Source: Arthrobacter sp. Alg241-R88 (GTDB taxonomy: Bacteria > Actinomycetota > Actinomycetes > Actinomycetales > Micrococcaceae). Taken from it: a DNA stretch of 64,000 bases. The notes beneath the pieces were generated by a model. The model saw only the letters and a list, made by a program, of their open reading frames with translations, was not told where the DNA came from and searched no databases. Each line of letters opens with the position of its first letter. Position 1 is the stretch's first letter. The position numbers and the translations under genes are program-made. Where the stretch lies: NCBI RefSeq assembly GCF_900537115.1, contig NZ_UNRG01000002.1, positions 767,345-831,344 on the forward strand, in the 5' to 3' direction. Shown in pieces: positions 38,173 to 47,581 of the stretch.

Positions 38173-38927
38173 CCCCTACGGATCAGTTTGTGGTTTGCGG
38201 CCTGCGCCACAGGGCGGATCACGATCTGGTCCAGGTTGACGTGGTGCGGGGCTGTGACGGCGTACCGGACCACTTCCGCCACGTCTTCTGCCGTGAGCGG
38301 CTTCTCCACCCCCTGGTAGACCTTTTCGGCCGCCTGCCGGTCGCCCAGCCGGTTCAGCGCGAACTCCTCCGTGTACACCAGCCCCGGAGCCACTTCGATG
38401 ACGCGGACGTTGTTCTCCGCTTCCTCCAGCCGCAGCGCCCCGGTCATGGCCTGCTGGGCAGACTTCGCAGCGTTGTAGCCGCCTCCGCCTTCATATGGAG
38501 CCAGCGCGGCAGTCGAGGTCAGGTTCAGCACGGTTCCCTCGCCGTGTGCGCGGAGCATCGGCAGGAACGCCCGGGTGAGCTTCATGGTGCCCAGCACGTT
38601 GACCCGGTACATCCATTCCCAGTCCTCGGTGCTCGCCTGGCCCACGGTGTCGGCGCCCCGGGCGCCGCCGGCGATGTTGATCAGGGTGTCTACTCCCCCG
38701 GCTTCCGTCACCCGGGCAAGCAGCCGGGACACGTCGTCGTCCTCGGAAATGTCGGCAGGAATTCCGACGGCGCCTGTCTGGGCTTCGAGGGCGGCGAGAC
38801 GTTCTGCGCGGCGGGCCACCGCAAACACCGTCCACCCCTGCGCTGCCAGGGCGCGGACTGTTGCCTCCCCGATTCCACTGCTCGCGCCGGTCACCAAAGC
38901 TGCCTTTTTCTGGAAGTCCTGAGTCAT
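38169..38927 (-). CDS. Short-chain dehydrogenase/reductase
   Basis: This 252-aa NAD(P)-dependent oxidoreductase shows the cofactor motif ALVTGASSGIGEATVRALAA (TGxxxGxG), NIAGG, and the catalytic Tyr-Lys in GGGYNAAKSAQQAM (YxxxK). An upstream Ser lies in VLNLTSTAAL. It is a classical SDR; substrate unknown. It is a convergent neighbour of the EEP gene and divergent from valS, with a leaderless-type promoter. Confidence 0.9.
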   Translation of the reverse strand: MTQDFQKKAALVTGASSGIGEATVRALAAQGWTVFAVARRAERLAALEAQTGAVGIPADISEDDDVSRLLARVTEAGGVDTLINIAGGARGADTVGQASTEDWEWMYRVNVLGTMKLTRAFLPMLRAHGEGTVLNLTSTAALAPYEGGGGYNAAKSAQQAMTGALRLEEAENNVRVIEVAPGLVYTEEFALNRLGDRQAAEKVYQGVEKPLTAEDVAEVVRYAVTAPHHVNLDQIVIRPVAQAANHKLIRRG

Positions 38928-38933
38928 GGCACC

Positions 38934-38939
38934 ACCCTA
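38934..38939 (-). promoter_or_regulatory. -10-like hexamer for a leaderless transcript (SDR)
   Basis: TAGGGT on the minus strand ends 6 nt before the ATG at 38927. Confidence 0.4.
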
Positions 38940-39031
38940 GCGGCAGGCACCCGCAGCACGCCGCCAGATGACACATGGGGACCTTGGCGGCACGGGAGCG
39001 GCAGCCGACCGGCGGAAGGGCCCGTCCATGA

Positions 39032-39037
39032 AACAAT
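39032..39037 (+). promoter_or_regulatory. -10-like hexamer for a leaderless transcript (valS)
   Basis: AACAAT ends 6 nt before the ATG of valS at 39044; no Shine-Dalgarno is present. Confidence 0.35.
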
Positions 39038-39043
39038 TGTCGG

Positions 39044-41665
39044 ATGGCTGAACACACGCAGGGTACAGACACGCCCACCACCGCCCCCATCAACGTTCCG
39101 GACAAACCTGCCCTCGAGGGCCTTGAAGCTGCCCTCACGCAGCGCTGGCTGGCCGAGGGGACCTACAAGTTCGATCGGGAGACCACCCGGGAACAGGTCT
39201 ACTCGATCGACACTCCCCCTCCCACCGCGTCCGGATCGCTGCACGTGGGGCACATGTTCTCCTACACGCAGACCGACGTGCTGGCCCGCTACCAGCGTAT
39301 GACCGGCAAGAACGTCTTCTATCCGATGGGCTGGGACGACAACGGCCTGCCCACCGAACGCCGCGTACAGAACTACTACGGCGTCCGCTGCGATCCCTCC
39401 ATCCCGTACAACCCTGGCTACCAGCCGCCGGCGCAGCCTGCGAAGAACCAGCGGGACTTCGACGTCGTCTCCCGCCGCAACTTCATCGAGCTGTGTGAAG
39501 AGCTTGCTGTCGAGGACGAGAAGGTCTTCGAAAACCTCTTCCAGACCCTTGGCCTTTCCGTGGACTGGGAACTCACCTACCGCACCATCGACGACAACTC
39601 GCGGGCAGTCTCGCAGCGCGCCTTCCTGGCCAACCTCGCCGCCGGTGACGCGTACATGGCCGAAGCGCCGACGCTGTGGGACGTGACGTTCCGCACGGCA
39701 GTGGCTCAGGCGGAACTGGAGGACCGCGAGGTGCCCGGGGCGTACTACCGCTATCCGTTCTTCACCGAGGACGGGGAGAGGATCTACATCGAAACCACCC
39801 GTCCCGAACTGCTCGCGGCGTGCGCCGCGCTGGTGGCGAATCCCGACGACGAACGGTACCAGCCGCTGTTCGGCAAGAAGGTCACGTCCCCCGTGTTCGG
39901 CGTTGAGGTTGAGGTGAAGGCACACCCGCTCGCCAAAGCGGACAAGGGCTCCGGCATCGCGATGGTGTGTACCTTCGGTGACCTGACCGACGTCACCTGG
40001 TGGCGCGAACTGCAGCTTCCGACCCGCGCCATCGTGGGCCGGGACGGCCGAATCGTCAGCGAGGCTCCCGAGTGGATCACCACGGACATTGGCCGTGAAG
40101 CCTTCGCCGCGATTGCGGGCAAGACGGTCTTCAGCGCGAAGGAAGAGGTGGTGAAACTCCTCACCGCCGCCGACCTGCTGGATGGCGAGCCGAAGAAGAT
40201 CATGCACCCCGTGAACTTCTACGAAAAGGGCGACAAGCCCCTTGAAGTTGTTACGTCCCGCCAGTGGTACATCCGGAACGGCGGCCGTGACGAGGACCGC
40301 CGGGAGCGGCTTATAGCCCGCGGGCAGGAGATCGACTTCCACCCCGCCTTTATGCGTTCACGGTACGAGAACTGGATTTCCGGGCTGAACGGTGACTGGC
40401 TGGTGTCCCGCCAGCGCTTCTTCGGCGTGCCCATCCCCGTCTGGTACCCGCTGGATTCCGACGGTAACCCGGACTACGACTCCCCTATCGTTCCGTCCGA
40501 TGAGCAGCTGCCCGTGGACCCCGCCGCCGACGCCGCGCCCGGGTTCGACGAAGCGCAGCGCGATGTTCCCGGCGGCTTTACCGGCGACGCCGACATCCTG
40601 GACACTTGGGCCACGTCATCGCTGACTCCCAATATCGTGGGCGGCTGGAAGCGCGACGAGGACCTGTTCGCCAAGGTGTTCCCCTTTGACGTCCGGCCCC
40701 AGGGCCACGACATCATCCGGACCTGGCTTTTCTCGTCCGTGGTGCGTGCCGATGCCCTGGAGAACTGTGCGCCGTGGAAGCACGCTGCCATTTCCGGCTG
40801 GATCCTGGACCCCGACCGCAAGAAGATGTCCAAGTCCAAGGGCAACGTGGTGGTACCTACCGACGTGCTGGAGGAATACGGCTCCGATGCCGTCCGCTAT
40901 TGGGCGGCCTCAGCCAAGCTCGGGGCAGACACCGCCTACGAGATTGCGCAGATGAAGATCGGCCGCCGTCTTGCGATCAAACTGTTGAACGCCTCGAAGT
41001 TTGTGCTGAACCTCGGCGCCACGGAGGCGTCAGTGCTGTCCGGTGACCTTTCGGTCCTGACCAACCAGTTGGACCGGGCCGTCCTTGCCCAGCTCGCGGA
41101 GGTTGTGGCCCAGTCCACCAAGGCGTTCGCGAACTACGATTACGCGCGCGCACTGCAGATCACCGAAAGCTTCTTCTGGCAGTTCACGGATGACTATGTG
41201 GAGCTCATCAAGGACCGGGCCTACGGGGCCGCGGGCGACGCCGAACAGGCTTCCGTCCTCGCAGCACTGGCCACCACCCTGGATACCCTGCTGCGCCTGT
41301 TCGCGCCGTTCCTGCCCTTCGCCACCGAAGAGGTCTGGGGATGGTGGCGCACCGGTTCTGTCCACCGCGCCCAGTGGCCCGCACCGTTGGACGTTCCGGG
41401 CGGTGACACCACGATGCTTGCAACCGTCGGTGTTGCCCTCAGTGGCGTCCGCAAGGCGAAGTCCGAAGCGAAGGTCAAGCAGCGTACCGAGGTCCTCTCG
41501 GCGACCATCACGGCTTCCGAGGCGCTGACCACGCAGCTGAAGGCTGGGCTGGCCGACCTCAAGGCCGCATCAAATGCCCGGGAAATCACGCTGCTGGTAG
41601 GCGACGGCGACCTGGCTGTCAGCGACGTCGCCCTGGCCACCACGGAGGAACCTGCCCAGGCCTGA
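39044..41665 (+). CDS. valS: Valyl-tRNA synthetase
   Basis: ValS charges tRNA-Val. The 873-aa protein has PPPTASGSLHVGHMFSYTQT (HIGH motif), the editing domain around residues 220-380, and KKMSKSKGNVV (KMSKS). A C-terminal helical region ends in a short coiled segment. Length fits the shorter actinobacterial ValS. No Shine-Dalgarno is visible and the start is placed 6 nt after a -10-like hexamer. It stands alone between the SDR and a run of hairpins. Confidence 0.97.
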   Translation: MAEHTQGTDTPTTAPINVPDKPALEGLEAALTQRWLAEGTYKFDRETTREQVYSIDTPPPTASGSLHVGHMFSYTQTDVLARYQRMTGKNVFYPMGWDDNGLPTERRVQNYYGVRCDPSIPYNPGYQPPAQPAKNQRDFDVVSRRNFIELCEELAVEDEKVFENLFQTLGLSVDWELTYRTIDDNSRAVSQRAFLANLAAGDAYMAEAPTLWDVTFRTAVAQAELEDREVPGAYYRYPFFTEDGERIYIETTRPELLAACAALVANPDDERYQPLFGKKVTSPVFGVEVEVKAHPLAKADKGSGIAMVCTFGDLTDVTWWRELQLPTRAIVGRDGRIVSEAPEWITTDIGREAFAAIAGKTVFSAKEEVVKLLTAADLLDGEPKKIMHPVNFYEKGDKPLEVVTSRQWYIRNGGRDEDRRERLIARGQEIDFHPAFMRSRYENWISGLNGDWLVSRQRFFGVPIPVWYPLDSDGNPDYDSPIVPSDEQLPVDPAADAAPGFDEAQRDVPGGFTGDADILDTWATSSLTPNIVGGWKRDEDLFAKVFPFDVRPQGHDIIRTWLFSSVVRADALENCAPWKHAAISGWILDPDRKKMSKSKGNVVVPTDVLEEYGSDAVRYWAASAKLGADTAYEIAQMKIGRRLAIKLLNASKFVLNLGATEASVLSGDLSVLTNQLDRAVLAQLAEVVAQSTKAFANYDYARALQITESFFWQFTDDYVELIKDRAYGAAGDAEQASVLAALATTLDTLLRLFAPFLPFATEEVWGWWRTGSVHRAQWPAPLDVPGGDTTMLATVGVALSGVRKAKSEAKVKQRTEVLSATITASEALTTQLKAGLADLKAASNAREITLLVGDGDLAVSDVALATTEEPAQA

Positions 41666-41695
41666 CCGTACTGCCGCCCGTTTTAGGGCAAAGGG

Positions 41696-41740
41696 GAAGC
41701 CCCATCAGCGTTTTGCCGTTGGTGGGGCTTCGACTTTTCG
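41696..41740 (+). terminator. Terminator after valS
   Basis: GAAGCCCCA and its complement, extended by TCAGCG/CGTTGG with wobble pairs, form a hairpin about 30 bp after the valS stop, followed by CGACTTTTC. Confidence 0.8.
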
Positions 41741-41933
41741 GCCATCCCGGTGACGTCTTTGATGGTCTGGCAGAATCCTCGGATCTTCAGGTCTTCCTAC
41801 CTCGTCACTGGTAGCTTGCTTCTGACTTTGCCGATGGCTGCGTCGAAGACATATCACTGAATCTTTGGTTTCTGCGTCCCACTTCTTTCGAAGTGGGTAA
41901 AGACCATTCTTGTCCTGCCCCTCTGCAAGCGCA
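41741..41933. other. Low-GC spacer without a recognisable gene
   Basis: This roughly 190-bp stretch is clearly less GC-rich than its surroundings (about half GC by eye). It holds a hairpin CCCACTTC-tttc-GAAGTGGG near 41879-41898. I see no convincing ORF, RNA gene or insertion-sequence end. It may be a remnant of a degraded gene or an unrecognised RNA. Confidence 0.4.
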
Positions 41934-41977
41934 AGAGCCCCGGTAGAACTACAAACGAGTAGTTCTACCGGGGCTCT
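41934..41977. terminator. Strong bidirectional hairpin before the DsbA-like gene
   Basis: A perfect 19-bp stem (41934-41952 with 41959-41977) with a 6-nt loop AAACGA lies 33 bp after the DsbA-like gene's stop, on the minus strand, and faces valS. No marked T-run. Confidence 0.75.
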
Positions 41978-42010
41978 CTCTGTGCTGCCGGACCGGCGCG
42001 TGGAGCAGTC

Positions 42011-42625
42011 CTAGCTGAATTCGGGCCGCTCGGTGCGGCTGCGCTTCAGTTCGAAGAAGTGCGGGTACGACGCGAGGGCGGTGGTGGCGTCCCACAGCTT
42101 GCCGGCCTCTTCGCCGCGCGGGATGCGGGTGAGGACAGGTCCGAAGAACGCGGTTCCGTTGAAGGCCACCACAGGCGTCCCGACGTCCTGGCCCACCAGC
42201 GAGATGCCTTCCTCGTGGCTTGCGCGCAACTGGCCATCAAAGGTGTCAGTAGTGGCCGCGGATGCCAGCCCGGCGGGAAGACCGCATTCCGCCAGCGCCT
42301 TGGTGATGACAACGGAACGGTCCTTCTCGCCGCGCTCGTGGATCAGCGAACCCATGGCGTCATACAAGGCCTTGACCGCTTCCTGGCCGTGCTCCTGCTG
42401 CGCGGCGATGATGACGCGCACCGGGCCCCAGGCGTTGTCCATGGATTCGCGGTACGCGGGTTCCAGGTCGCGGCCCTCGTTCAGGACGGCGAGGCTCATG
42501 ACATGCCAGACGGTTTCGATATCGCGGACGCCCTCCACTTCACCGATCCAGCGCGAGGTGATCCAGGCGAAGGGGCACAGGGGGTCAAACCAGAAATCGG
42601 CCTTGTTCAGTGCAGTGTCAGTCAT
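42011..42625 (-). CDS. DsbA-family thioredoxin-fold protein (Rv2466c-like)
   Basis: The 204-aa protein has a DsbA/FrnE thioredoxin fold. It begins with TDTALNKADFWFDPLCPFAW, closely resembling the mycobacterial mycothiol-dependent reductase Rv2466c, whose active site is CPWC as I recall it. Here the motif reads CPFA, so the second Cys is missing and only monothiol chemistry seems possible. AAGGAGT lies 7 nt before ATG 42625. No signal peptide is visible, so it is probably cytoplasmic. A role in mycothiol-linked redox is inference. Confidence 0.85.
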   Translation of the reverse strand: MTDTALNKADFWFDPLCPFAWITSRWIGEVEGVRDIETVWHVMSLAVLNEGRDLEPAYRESMDNAWGPVRVIIAAQQEHGQEAVKALYDAMGSLIHERGEKDRSVVITKALAECGLPAGLASAATTDTFDGQLRASHEEGISLVGQDVGTPVVAFNGTAFFGPVLTRIPRGEEAGKLWDATTALASYPHFFELKRSRTERPEFS

Positions 42626-42698
42626 AGGGGGTACTCCTTCAGGTGGCAGGCGGCCGCGCAGGGGGCAGCCGCATCTGACGGTGTGTTGCGCAAAATTA

Positions 42699-43979
42699 TC
42701 AGGCAGACTTCCGGCGCTTGGCGACATGCGGGATCATTGTTGGCTCCGCGCCCTTCAGCACGACGTCCTCCGTGATGACCACACTGGCTACGTCCTCCCG
42801 GCTGGGCAGGTCGAACATCACGGGAAGCAGCACTTCCTCCATGATGGCCCGCAGGCCGCGGGCACCGGTGCCGCGCTCCAGCGCCTGCTCCGCGATGGCA
42901 TCCAGGGCGGTGTCATCAAACACCAGTTCCACGCCGTCGATCTGGAACATCTTCTGGTACTGCTTCACCAGGGCGTTCTTGGGCGTGGAGAGGATCTGGA
43001 TCAAGGCGTCGCGGTCCAGGTTGGACACGGTGGTGATCACGGGGAGCCGGCCGATGAATTCGGGAATGAGGCCGAACTTCAGCAGGTCCTCCGGCATCAC
43101 TTCACCATAGGAGTCGATCTTCTTGCTGGCGTCGTTGAGCGGCGCGCCGAAGCCGATCCCCTTGCGTCCGGACCTGGAGCCGATGATCTCCTCGAGGCCG
43201 GCAAAGGCACCGGCGACGATGAACAGGACATTGGTGGTGTCGATCTGGATGAATTCCTGGTGCGGGTGTTTCCGGCCGCCCTGCGGAGGTACCGAGGCAA
43301 CGGTGCCTTCCAGGATCTTCAGCAGCGCTTGCTGGACGCCTTCGCCCGAGACATCGCGGGTGATGGAGGGGTTCTCGCTCTTGCGGGAAATCTTGTCGAT
43401 CTCATCGATGTAGATGATGCCCTGTTCGGCCTTTTTGACGTCGTAGTCCGCGGCCTGGATGAGCTTGAGGAGGATGTTCTCCACGTCCTCGCCCACGTAG
43501 CCGGCTTCGGTCAGGGCCGTGGCATCAGCTACGGCGAAAGGCACGTTCAGGCGGCGGGCGAGGGTCTGGGCCAGGTAGGTCTTGCCGCAGCCGGTGGGGC
43601 CGATCAGGAGAATGTTGGACTTGGCGATTTCAACGTCGTCGTGGTGGCCGCCTTCGGCCAGGCTTCCCGACTTCGGCGCGTGGCCGGCCTGGATCCGCTT
43701 GTAATGGTTGTAGACGGCGACAGCGAGGGAGCGTTTCGCAGGCTCCTGGCCGATGACGTATTCCTGCAGGAAGTCGAAGATTTCGCGCGGCTTGGGAAGC
43801 TCGAAGCTGCCAAGATCGGCAACCTCTGCCAGTTCCTCTTCGATGATTTCGTTGCAAAGCTCAATGCATTCATCACAGATGTAGACACCGGGCCCGGCAA
43901 TGAGCTTGCGCACCTGCTTCTGGCTCTTTCCACAGAAAGAGCACTTCAGCAGATCCGTGCTCTCGCCAATCCGAGCCAT
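42699..43979 (-). CDS. clpX: ATP-dependent Clp protease ATP-binding subunit ClpX
   Basis: ClpX unfolds tagged proteins and feeds them to ClpP. The 426-aa protein begins with the zinc-binding domain [10 protein letters not shown]...ICDECIELC (four Cys). The AAA+ core follows with Walker [16 protein letters not shown] and Walker [11 protein letters not shown], and IGF-loop-type sequence further on. AAGGGG precedes the ATG. It lies 175 bp after clpP2 on the same strand with a terminator between, so it can be transcribed separately. Confidence 0.98.
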   Translation of the reverse strand: MARIGESTDLLKCSFCGKSQKQVRKLIAGPGVYICDECIELCNEIIEEELAEVADLGSFELPKPREIFDFLQEYVIGQEPAKRSLAVAVYNHYKRIQAGHAPKSGSLAEGGHHDDVEIAKSNILLIGPTGCGKTYLAQTLARRLNVPFAVADATALTEAGYVGEDVENILLKLIQAADYDVKKAEQGIIYIDEIDKISRKSENPSITRDVSGEGVQQALLKILEGTVASVPPQGGRKHPHQEFIQIDTTNVLFIVAGAFAGLEEIIGSRSGRKGIGFGAPLNDASKKIDSYGEVMPEDLLKFGLIPEFIGRLPVITTVSNLDRDALIQILSTPKNALVKQYQKMFQIDGVELVFDDTALDAIAEQALERGTGARGLRAIMEEVLLPVMFDLPSREDVASVVITEDVVLKGAEPTMIPHVAKRRKSA

Positions 43980-44103
43980 ATGTGAACCCCTTAGTATCTT
44001 GCTGCCAGGCAGCCTTGCACCGTTGCTGGAATCTCTACCAGCCTGCGTGGACCGGTGGTGACAACATCCACTCTAGGTCACATTCGCTCCCGAGGGTGGA
44101 AGG

Positions 44104-44140
44104 AAAAGGCCGGTGGAGCCAAATGATTGGCGCCACCGGC
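44104..44140 (-). terminator. Terminator between clpP2 and clpX
   Basis: A 14-position stem with one mismatch (44109-44122 with 44127-44140) is followed on the minus strand by CCTTTTCC. It ends the clpP1-clpP2 transcript. Confidence 0.75.
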
Positions 44141-44154
44141 GCTTTACTTTACCG

Positions 44155-44814
44155 CTACCTGGTGATGGCCTGCGGTTTGATCTTGCGGGAATCCAGGACC
44201 TGGTCGATCAGGCCATAGACCTGGGCTTCTTCCGCGGTCAGGATCTTGTCGCGCTCGATATCGTTGTTGACCTGCTCCGACGTCCGGCCCGAGTGGTGCG
44301 CCAGCGTGTCCTCAAGCCAGGAACGCATGCGCATGACCTCGGCGGCCTGGATCTCAAGGTCGGAGGCCTGGCCGCCCTGGCCGCCGGACAGTGCCGGCTG
44401 GTGGATCAAGACGCGCGCGTTCGGGAGGGCAAGGCGCTTGCCCGGGGTGCCGGCCGCCAGCAGGACAGCAGCGGCACTGGCCGCCTGACCCAGGCACACG
44501 GTCTGGATCTCAGGGCGGATGTACTGCATGGTGTCGTAAATGGCCGTCATGGCGGTGAAGGATCCGCCCGGCGAATTGATGTAGAGCGTGATGTCGCGGT
44601 CCGGGTCCGTGGATTCCAGGACCAGCAGCTGCGCCATGATGTCGTCTGCGGAGGCGTCGTCCACCTGTACGCCGAGGAAGATGATGCGGTCCTCGAAGAG
44701 CTTGGTGTACGGGTCCTGGCGCTTGAAGCCGTACGGCGTGCGCTCCTCGAACTGGGGCAGGACGTAGCGGCTGGACGGAAGATTACCGGCGGACCACCCG
44801 AAGTTGTAGTTCAT
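44155..44814 (-). CDS. clpP2: ATP-dependent Clp protease proteolytic subunit (ClpP2)
   Basis: This 219-aa serine-protease subunit forms mixed rings with ClpP1 in actinobacteria. Residues: the catalytic Ser in [16 protein letters not shown], the catalytic His in [10 protein letters not shown], and the later Asp of the triad near residue 180. The N-terminal extension [20 protein letters not shown] resembles actinobacterial ClpP2 and could be cleaved. It lies 36 bp after clpP1 with an AGGAGC site. Start ATG 44814. Confidence 0.95.
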   Translation of the reverse strand: MNYNFGWSAGNLPSSRYVLPQFEERTPYGFKRQDPYTKLFEDRIIFLGVQVDDASADDIMAQLLVLESTDPDRDITLYINSPGGSFTAMTAIYDTMQYIRPEIQTVCLGQAASAAAVLLAAGTPGKRLALPNARVLIHQPALSGGQGGQASDLEIQAAEVMRMRSWLEDTLAHHSGRTSEQVNNDIERDKILTAEEAQVYGLIDQVLDSRKIKPQAITR

Positions 44815-44850
44815 TTTCTTTGCTCCTGATCTGAGTGTTCTTGTGCCGGT

Positions 44851-45504
44851 TTACTTCTCGGAGGCTGATTCGCCCGAGGTACCGTTCGACGAGGTACCGC
44901 CGCCGCCGGCAACAGAACCTGCGTGGGCGGCGATTTTGTCGAAGAAGCCGTATTCGAGCGCTTCGGTGGCGGTGAACCACTTGTCACGGTCATTGTCCTT
45001 GAGGATGGTGTCGACGGTCTGGCCGGTCTGCTCTGCCGTCAGTTCCGCCATGACCTTCTTCATGTGAAGGATGAGTTCGGCCTGGATCTTGATGTCCGAG
45101 GCCGTGCCGCCGATGCCGCCGGAGGGCTGGTGCATCAGCACACGTGCGTTCGGGGTGGCGTACCGCTTGCCCTTCGTGCCGGAGGAAAGCAGGAACTGCC
45201 CCATGGAAGCGGCAAGGCCGGTGGCGACGGTGACGACGTCGTTCGGGATGAACTGCATGGTGTCGTAGATGGCCATGCCTGCCGTGACGGATCCGCCCGG
45301 GGAGTTGATGTAAAGGTAGATGTCCTTGTCCGGGTTCTCCGCGGACAGGAGGAGCAGCTGCGAGCAGATGGCGTTGGCGTTTTCGTCACGCACCTCTGAG
45401 CCCAGCCAGATGATCCGTTCCTTCAGGAGGCGGTTGTAGATGTAGTTGTCCTGGGCTGCAGGATCGACAGTAGCCATCCGGGGGGCCTCTGCGTGCTGTG
45501 ACAT
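44851..45504 (-). CDS. clpP1: ATP-dependent Clp protease proteolytic subunit (ClpP1)
   Basis: This 217-aa serine-protease subunit has [20 protein letters not shown], the catalytic Ser in [15 protein letters not shown] and the His in [10 protein letters not shown] Gly/Ser/Glu-rich C-terminal tail ([19 protein letters not shown]) follows. It is the first gene of the clpP1-clpP2 pair. About 100 bp upstream lies a ClgR-consensus site, fitting stress-induced expression of Clp protease. Confidence 0.95.
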   Translation of the reverse strand: MSQHAEAPRMATVDPAAQDNYIYNRLLKERIIWLGSEVRDENANAICSQLLLLSAENPDKDIYLYINSPGGSVTAGMAIYDTMQFIPNDVVTVATGLAASMGQFLLSSGTKGKRYATPNARVLMHQPSGGIGGTASDIKIQAELILHMKKVMAELTAEQTGQTVDTILKDNDRDKWFTATEALEYGFFDKIAAHAGSVAGGGGTSSNGTSGESASEK

Positions 45505-45603
45505 GTGTACTTACCTCTCGCTGGTGACGGTGACATCACTGAAAATCACTACTTGGACACTAACCGGTTTCACCGACGTTTTGTTCGCGCACCATGGGCT
45601 GTT

Positions 45604-45614
45604 CGCTGACGGCG
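45604..45614. promoter_or_regulatory. Putative ClgR operator upstream of clpP1P2
   Basis: CGCTGACGGCG matches the ClgR core consensus CGCYNANRGCG at every position, and the four upstream flanking bases also fit, though one downstream flank does not. ClgR is an actinobacterial activator of clp genes. The site lies 100 bp before the clpP1 start. Confidence 0.65.
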
Positions 45615-45658
45615 CACGATCGGCAGGCCCCGTGCGGGGACATGCCCTGAACCAATGC

Positions 45659-45690
45659 AAAAGGCCCCCGGATCGCCTGATCCGGGGGCC
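45659..45690 (-). terminator. Terminator after tig
   Basis: A perfect 12-bp stem (GGCCCCCGGATC and its complement) with GCCT loop is followed on the minus strand by TTTT. It lies 45 bp after the trigger-factor stop and before the clpP1 promoter. Confidence 0.9.
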
Positions 45691-45734
45691 GTTCACACTG
45701 CTTTACAGCTCAGTACTGCGCTTACAGCGGTGTA

Positions 45735-47123
45735 CTAGGCCTTGGCCTCTGCCGTGTCTTCCTCAGCAGCAGCCTCAGGTGCTTCGGCTACTGCAGCTTC
45801 TTCGGCCTCCACGGCGGGAGCTTCCTCTTCGCCGCCGGGACGGACGAAGTCGCTGAGGTCAACAGCCTTGCCGTCGGTGTCGGTCACCGTGGCCTGGCCG
45901 AGGACAACTGCCAGTGCCTTGCGGCGGCGGACCTCGGAAACCATCATGGGGACCTGGCCGCTCTGGTCAATGATCTGGGCGAACTGGTTGGGGTCCATGC
46001 CGTACTGGCTTGCAGTGGTGACGATGTAGTCGATCAGCTCGTTCTGGCTGACGTTGACTTCTTCCTTTTCCGCGATGGCGTCCAGGATGATCTCGTTCTG
46101 GAAAGCGCGGGCGGTGTTGGCCCGGACCTCTTCACGGTGCTCCTCGGTGTCGTGCTCGCCTTCACCGTGGCCGTTGCCCTCCTTGAAGTGGGCTTCGAGC
46201 TGCTCTTCCACCACTGAATCCGGAACGGGAACCTCTACCAGCTCAACGAGCTTGTCCAGGACCTTGTCGCGGGCTTCGACGCCCTGCTCTACGACCTTGG
46301 AGTCTGCGGCCTGCTTGGCCAGGTCTTCGCGGAGCTCGGCAAGGGTGTCGAATTCGGAAGCCAGCTGCGCGAAGTCGTCGTTCGCTTCAGGAAGCTCGCG
46401 TTCCTTGACGGCCTTCACAACCACCTTGACCTGTGCTTCTTCGCCGGCGTGGTCGCCGCCCACCAGGGTGGTGTTGAAGATTGCGTCCTCGTCGATGCTG
46501 AGGCCGGTCACGGCTTCATCGAGGCCTTCGAGCATGGTGCCGGAGCCAACCTGGTAGGACAGGCCGGCAGCGGAATCCACCTCTTCGCCCTCAATGGTGG
46601 CGGTGATGTCGATGGTGAGGAAGTCGCCGTCGGCAGCCGGACGCTCCACGGACTTCAGCGTGCCGAAGCGGCCGCGCAGTTCGTCGAGGGCCTTGTCAAC
46701 GTCTTCGTCCGAGGACTGGGCTGCAGCAACCTCAACCTGGATGCCGGCGTAGTCGGGCAGCTCGATTTCGGGGCGGACGTCCACCTCGGCGGCGAACTTC
46801 AGGCCGCCATCCGTGGCGGAGGGATCCGGAACCTCGGTGATCTCCACCTCGGGACGGCTCAGGGGACGGATGCCGGATTCCTGGACAGCAGCCTGGTACC
46901 AGCCGTTGAGGCCTTCGTTGATGGCCGTCTCCAAGACGTAGCCGCGGCCGACGCGCTGGTCGATCAGCTTTGCGGGGACCTTGCCCTTACGGAAGCCAGG
47001 GACCTGGATCTGCGAAGCAACGGTCTTGTAGGCCGAGTCGATGCTGGGCTTCAATTCCTCAAAGGGGACCTCAACATTGAGCTTGACCCGCGTGGGGGTG
47101 AGGTTCTCGACAGCGCTCTTCAC
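45735..47123 (-). CDS. tig: Trigger factor
   Basis: Trigger factor is the ribosome-bound chaperone that first meets nascent chains. The 462-aa protein has the ribosome-binding N-domain with [16 protein letters not shown] (the conserved GFRxGxxP loop). A peptidyl-prolyl isomerase domain (about residues 150-240) and a long helical C-domain follow. An acidic Glu/Ala-rich tail closes it. The GTG at 47123 has AGGAG 10 nt upstream. It lies before clpP1-clpP2-clpX, the usual actinobacterial neighbourhood, but a terminator separates the units. Confidence 0.97.
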   Translation of the reverse strand: MKSAVENLTPTRVKLNVEVPFEELKPSIDSAYKTVASQIQVPGFRKGKVPAKLIDQRVGRGYVLETAINEGLNGWYQAAVQESGIRPLSRPEVEITEVPDPSATDGGLKFAAEVDVRPEIELPDYAGIQVEVAAAQSSDEDVDKALDELRGRFGTLKSVERPAADGDFLTIDITATIEGEEVDSAAGLSYQVGSGTMLEGLDEAVTGLSIDEDAIFNTTLVGGDHAGEEAQVKVVVKAVKERELPEANDDFAQLASEFDTLAELREDLAKQAADSKVVEQGVEARDKVLDKLVELVEVPVPDSVVEEQLEAHFKEGNGHGEGEHDTEEHREEVRANTARAFQNEIILDAIAEKEEVNVSQNELIDYIVTTASQYGMDPNQFAQIIDQSGQVPMMVSEVRRRKALAVVLGQATVTDTDGKAVDLSDFVRPGGEEEAPAVEAEEAAVAEAPEAAAEEDTAEAKA

Positions 47124-47204
47124 GGTCTAAGTACTCCTGGGTTTGTGGGATGGGTTTCTGCAAACGCAATGTTTTGTCCAGGCCGACAGGTCCGGGCCGC
47201 AGAG

Positions 47205-47279
47205 TCGGGGTGACAGGATTTGAACCTGCGACTTCCTGCTCCCAAAGCAGGCGCTCTAGCCAAGCTGAGCTACACCCCG
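47205..47279 (-). tRNA. tRNA-Pro (TGG)
   Basis: Cloverleaf of 75 nt: acceptor CGGGGTG pairs with CACCCCG. The anticodon loop TTTGGGA sits on the CCTGC/GCAGG stem, giving anticodon TGG. The T-loop contains GGTTCAAATCC. The 3' CCA is not encoded. Confidence 0.95.
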
Positions 47280-47431
47280 TAAGTGCACAGGCAAGTCTAC
47301 GGTCATACGCGCCAAGTTTGCACATTTGACACGTACCCCATGAATTAGGTTTAGTTGTATCCGGCTTCAACAGCCAGCCCGAAGTTGCCACACTGCCAGC
47401 GCCTCACGGCCCTGCAGCTGGACCTTCTTTC

Positions 47432-47505
47432 GGGGACGTAGCTTAATGGTAAAGCCTCAGTCTTCCAAACTGATTACGCGGGTTCGATTCCCGTCGTCCC
47501 CTCCA
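47432..47505 (+). tRNA. tRNA-Gly (TCC) with encoded CCA
   Basis: Acceptor GGGGACG pairs with CGTCCCC, followed by T and an encoded CCA. The anticodon loop CTTCCAA sits on TCAGT/ACTGA, giving TCC. The T-arm has GGTTCGATTCC. It runs on the strand opposite to the tRNA-Pro. Confidence 0.96.
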
Positions 47506-47510
47506 AGATC

Positions 47511-47538
47511 AAAAGGCCCCTCGCTGAGGGGCCTTTTT
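47511..47538. terminator. Terminator after tRNA-Gly
   Basis: A perfect 12-bp stem AAAAGGCCCCTC / GAGGGGCCTTTT with GCT loop, ending in a T-run. It also serves the converging glycosylase transcript from the other strand (A-run side). Confidence 0.9.
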
Positions 47539-47581
47539 GTTTGTGCCGGCACTCGTTCGGAGCGTCGTGTCTTTGGTGTTG

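Noticed and set aside
38924..40342. 472-codon minus-strand frame across the start of valS
   Set aside because: Shadow of valS, whose frame contains the synthetase motifs.
41741..41933. Insertion-sequence remnant
   Set aside because: No terminal inverted repeats, target duplication or transposase fragment could be identified; kept only as an unexplained low-GC spacer.
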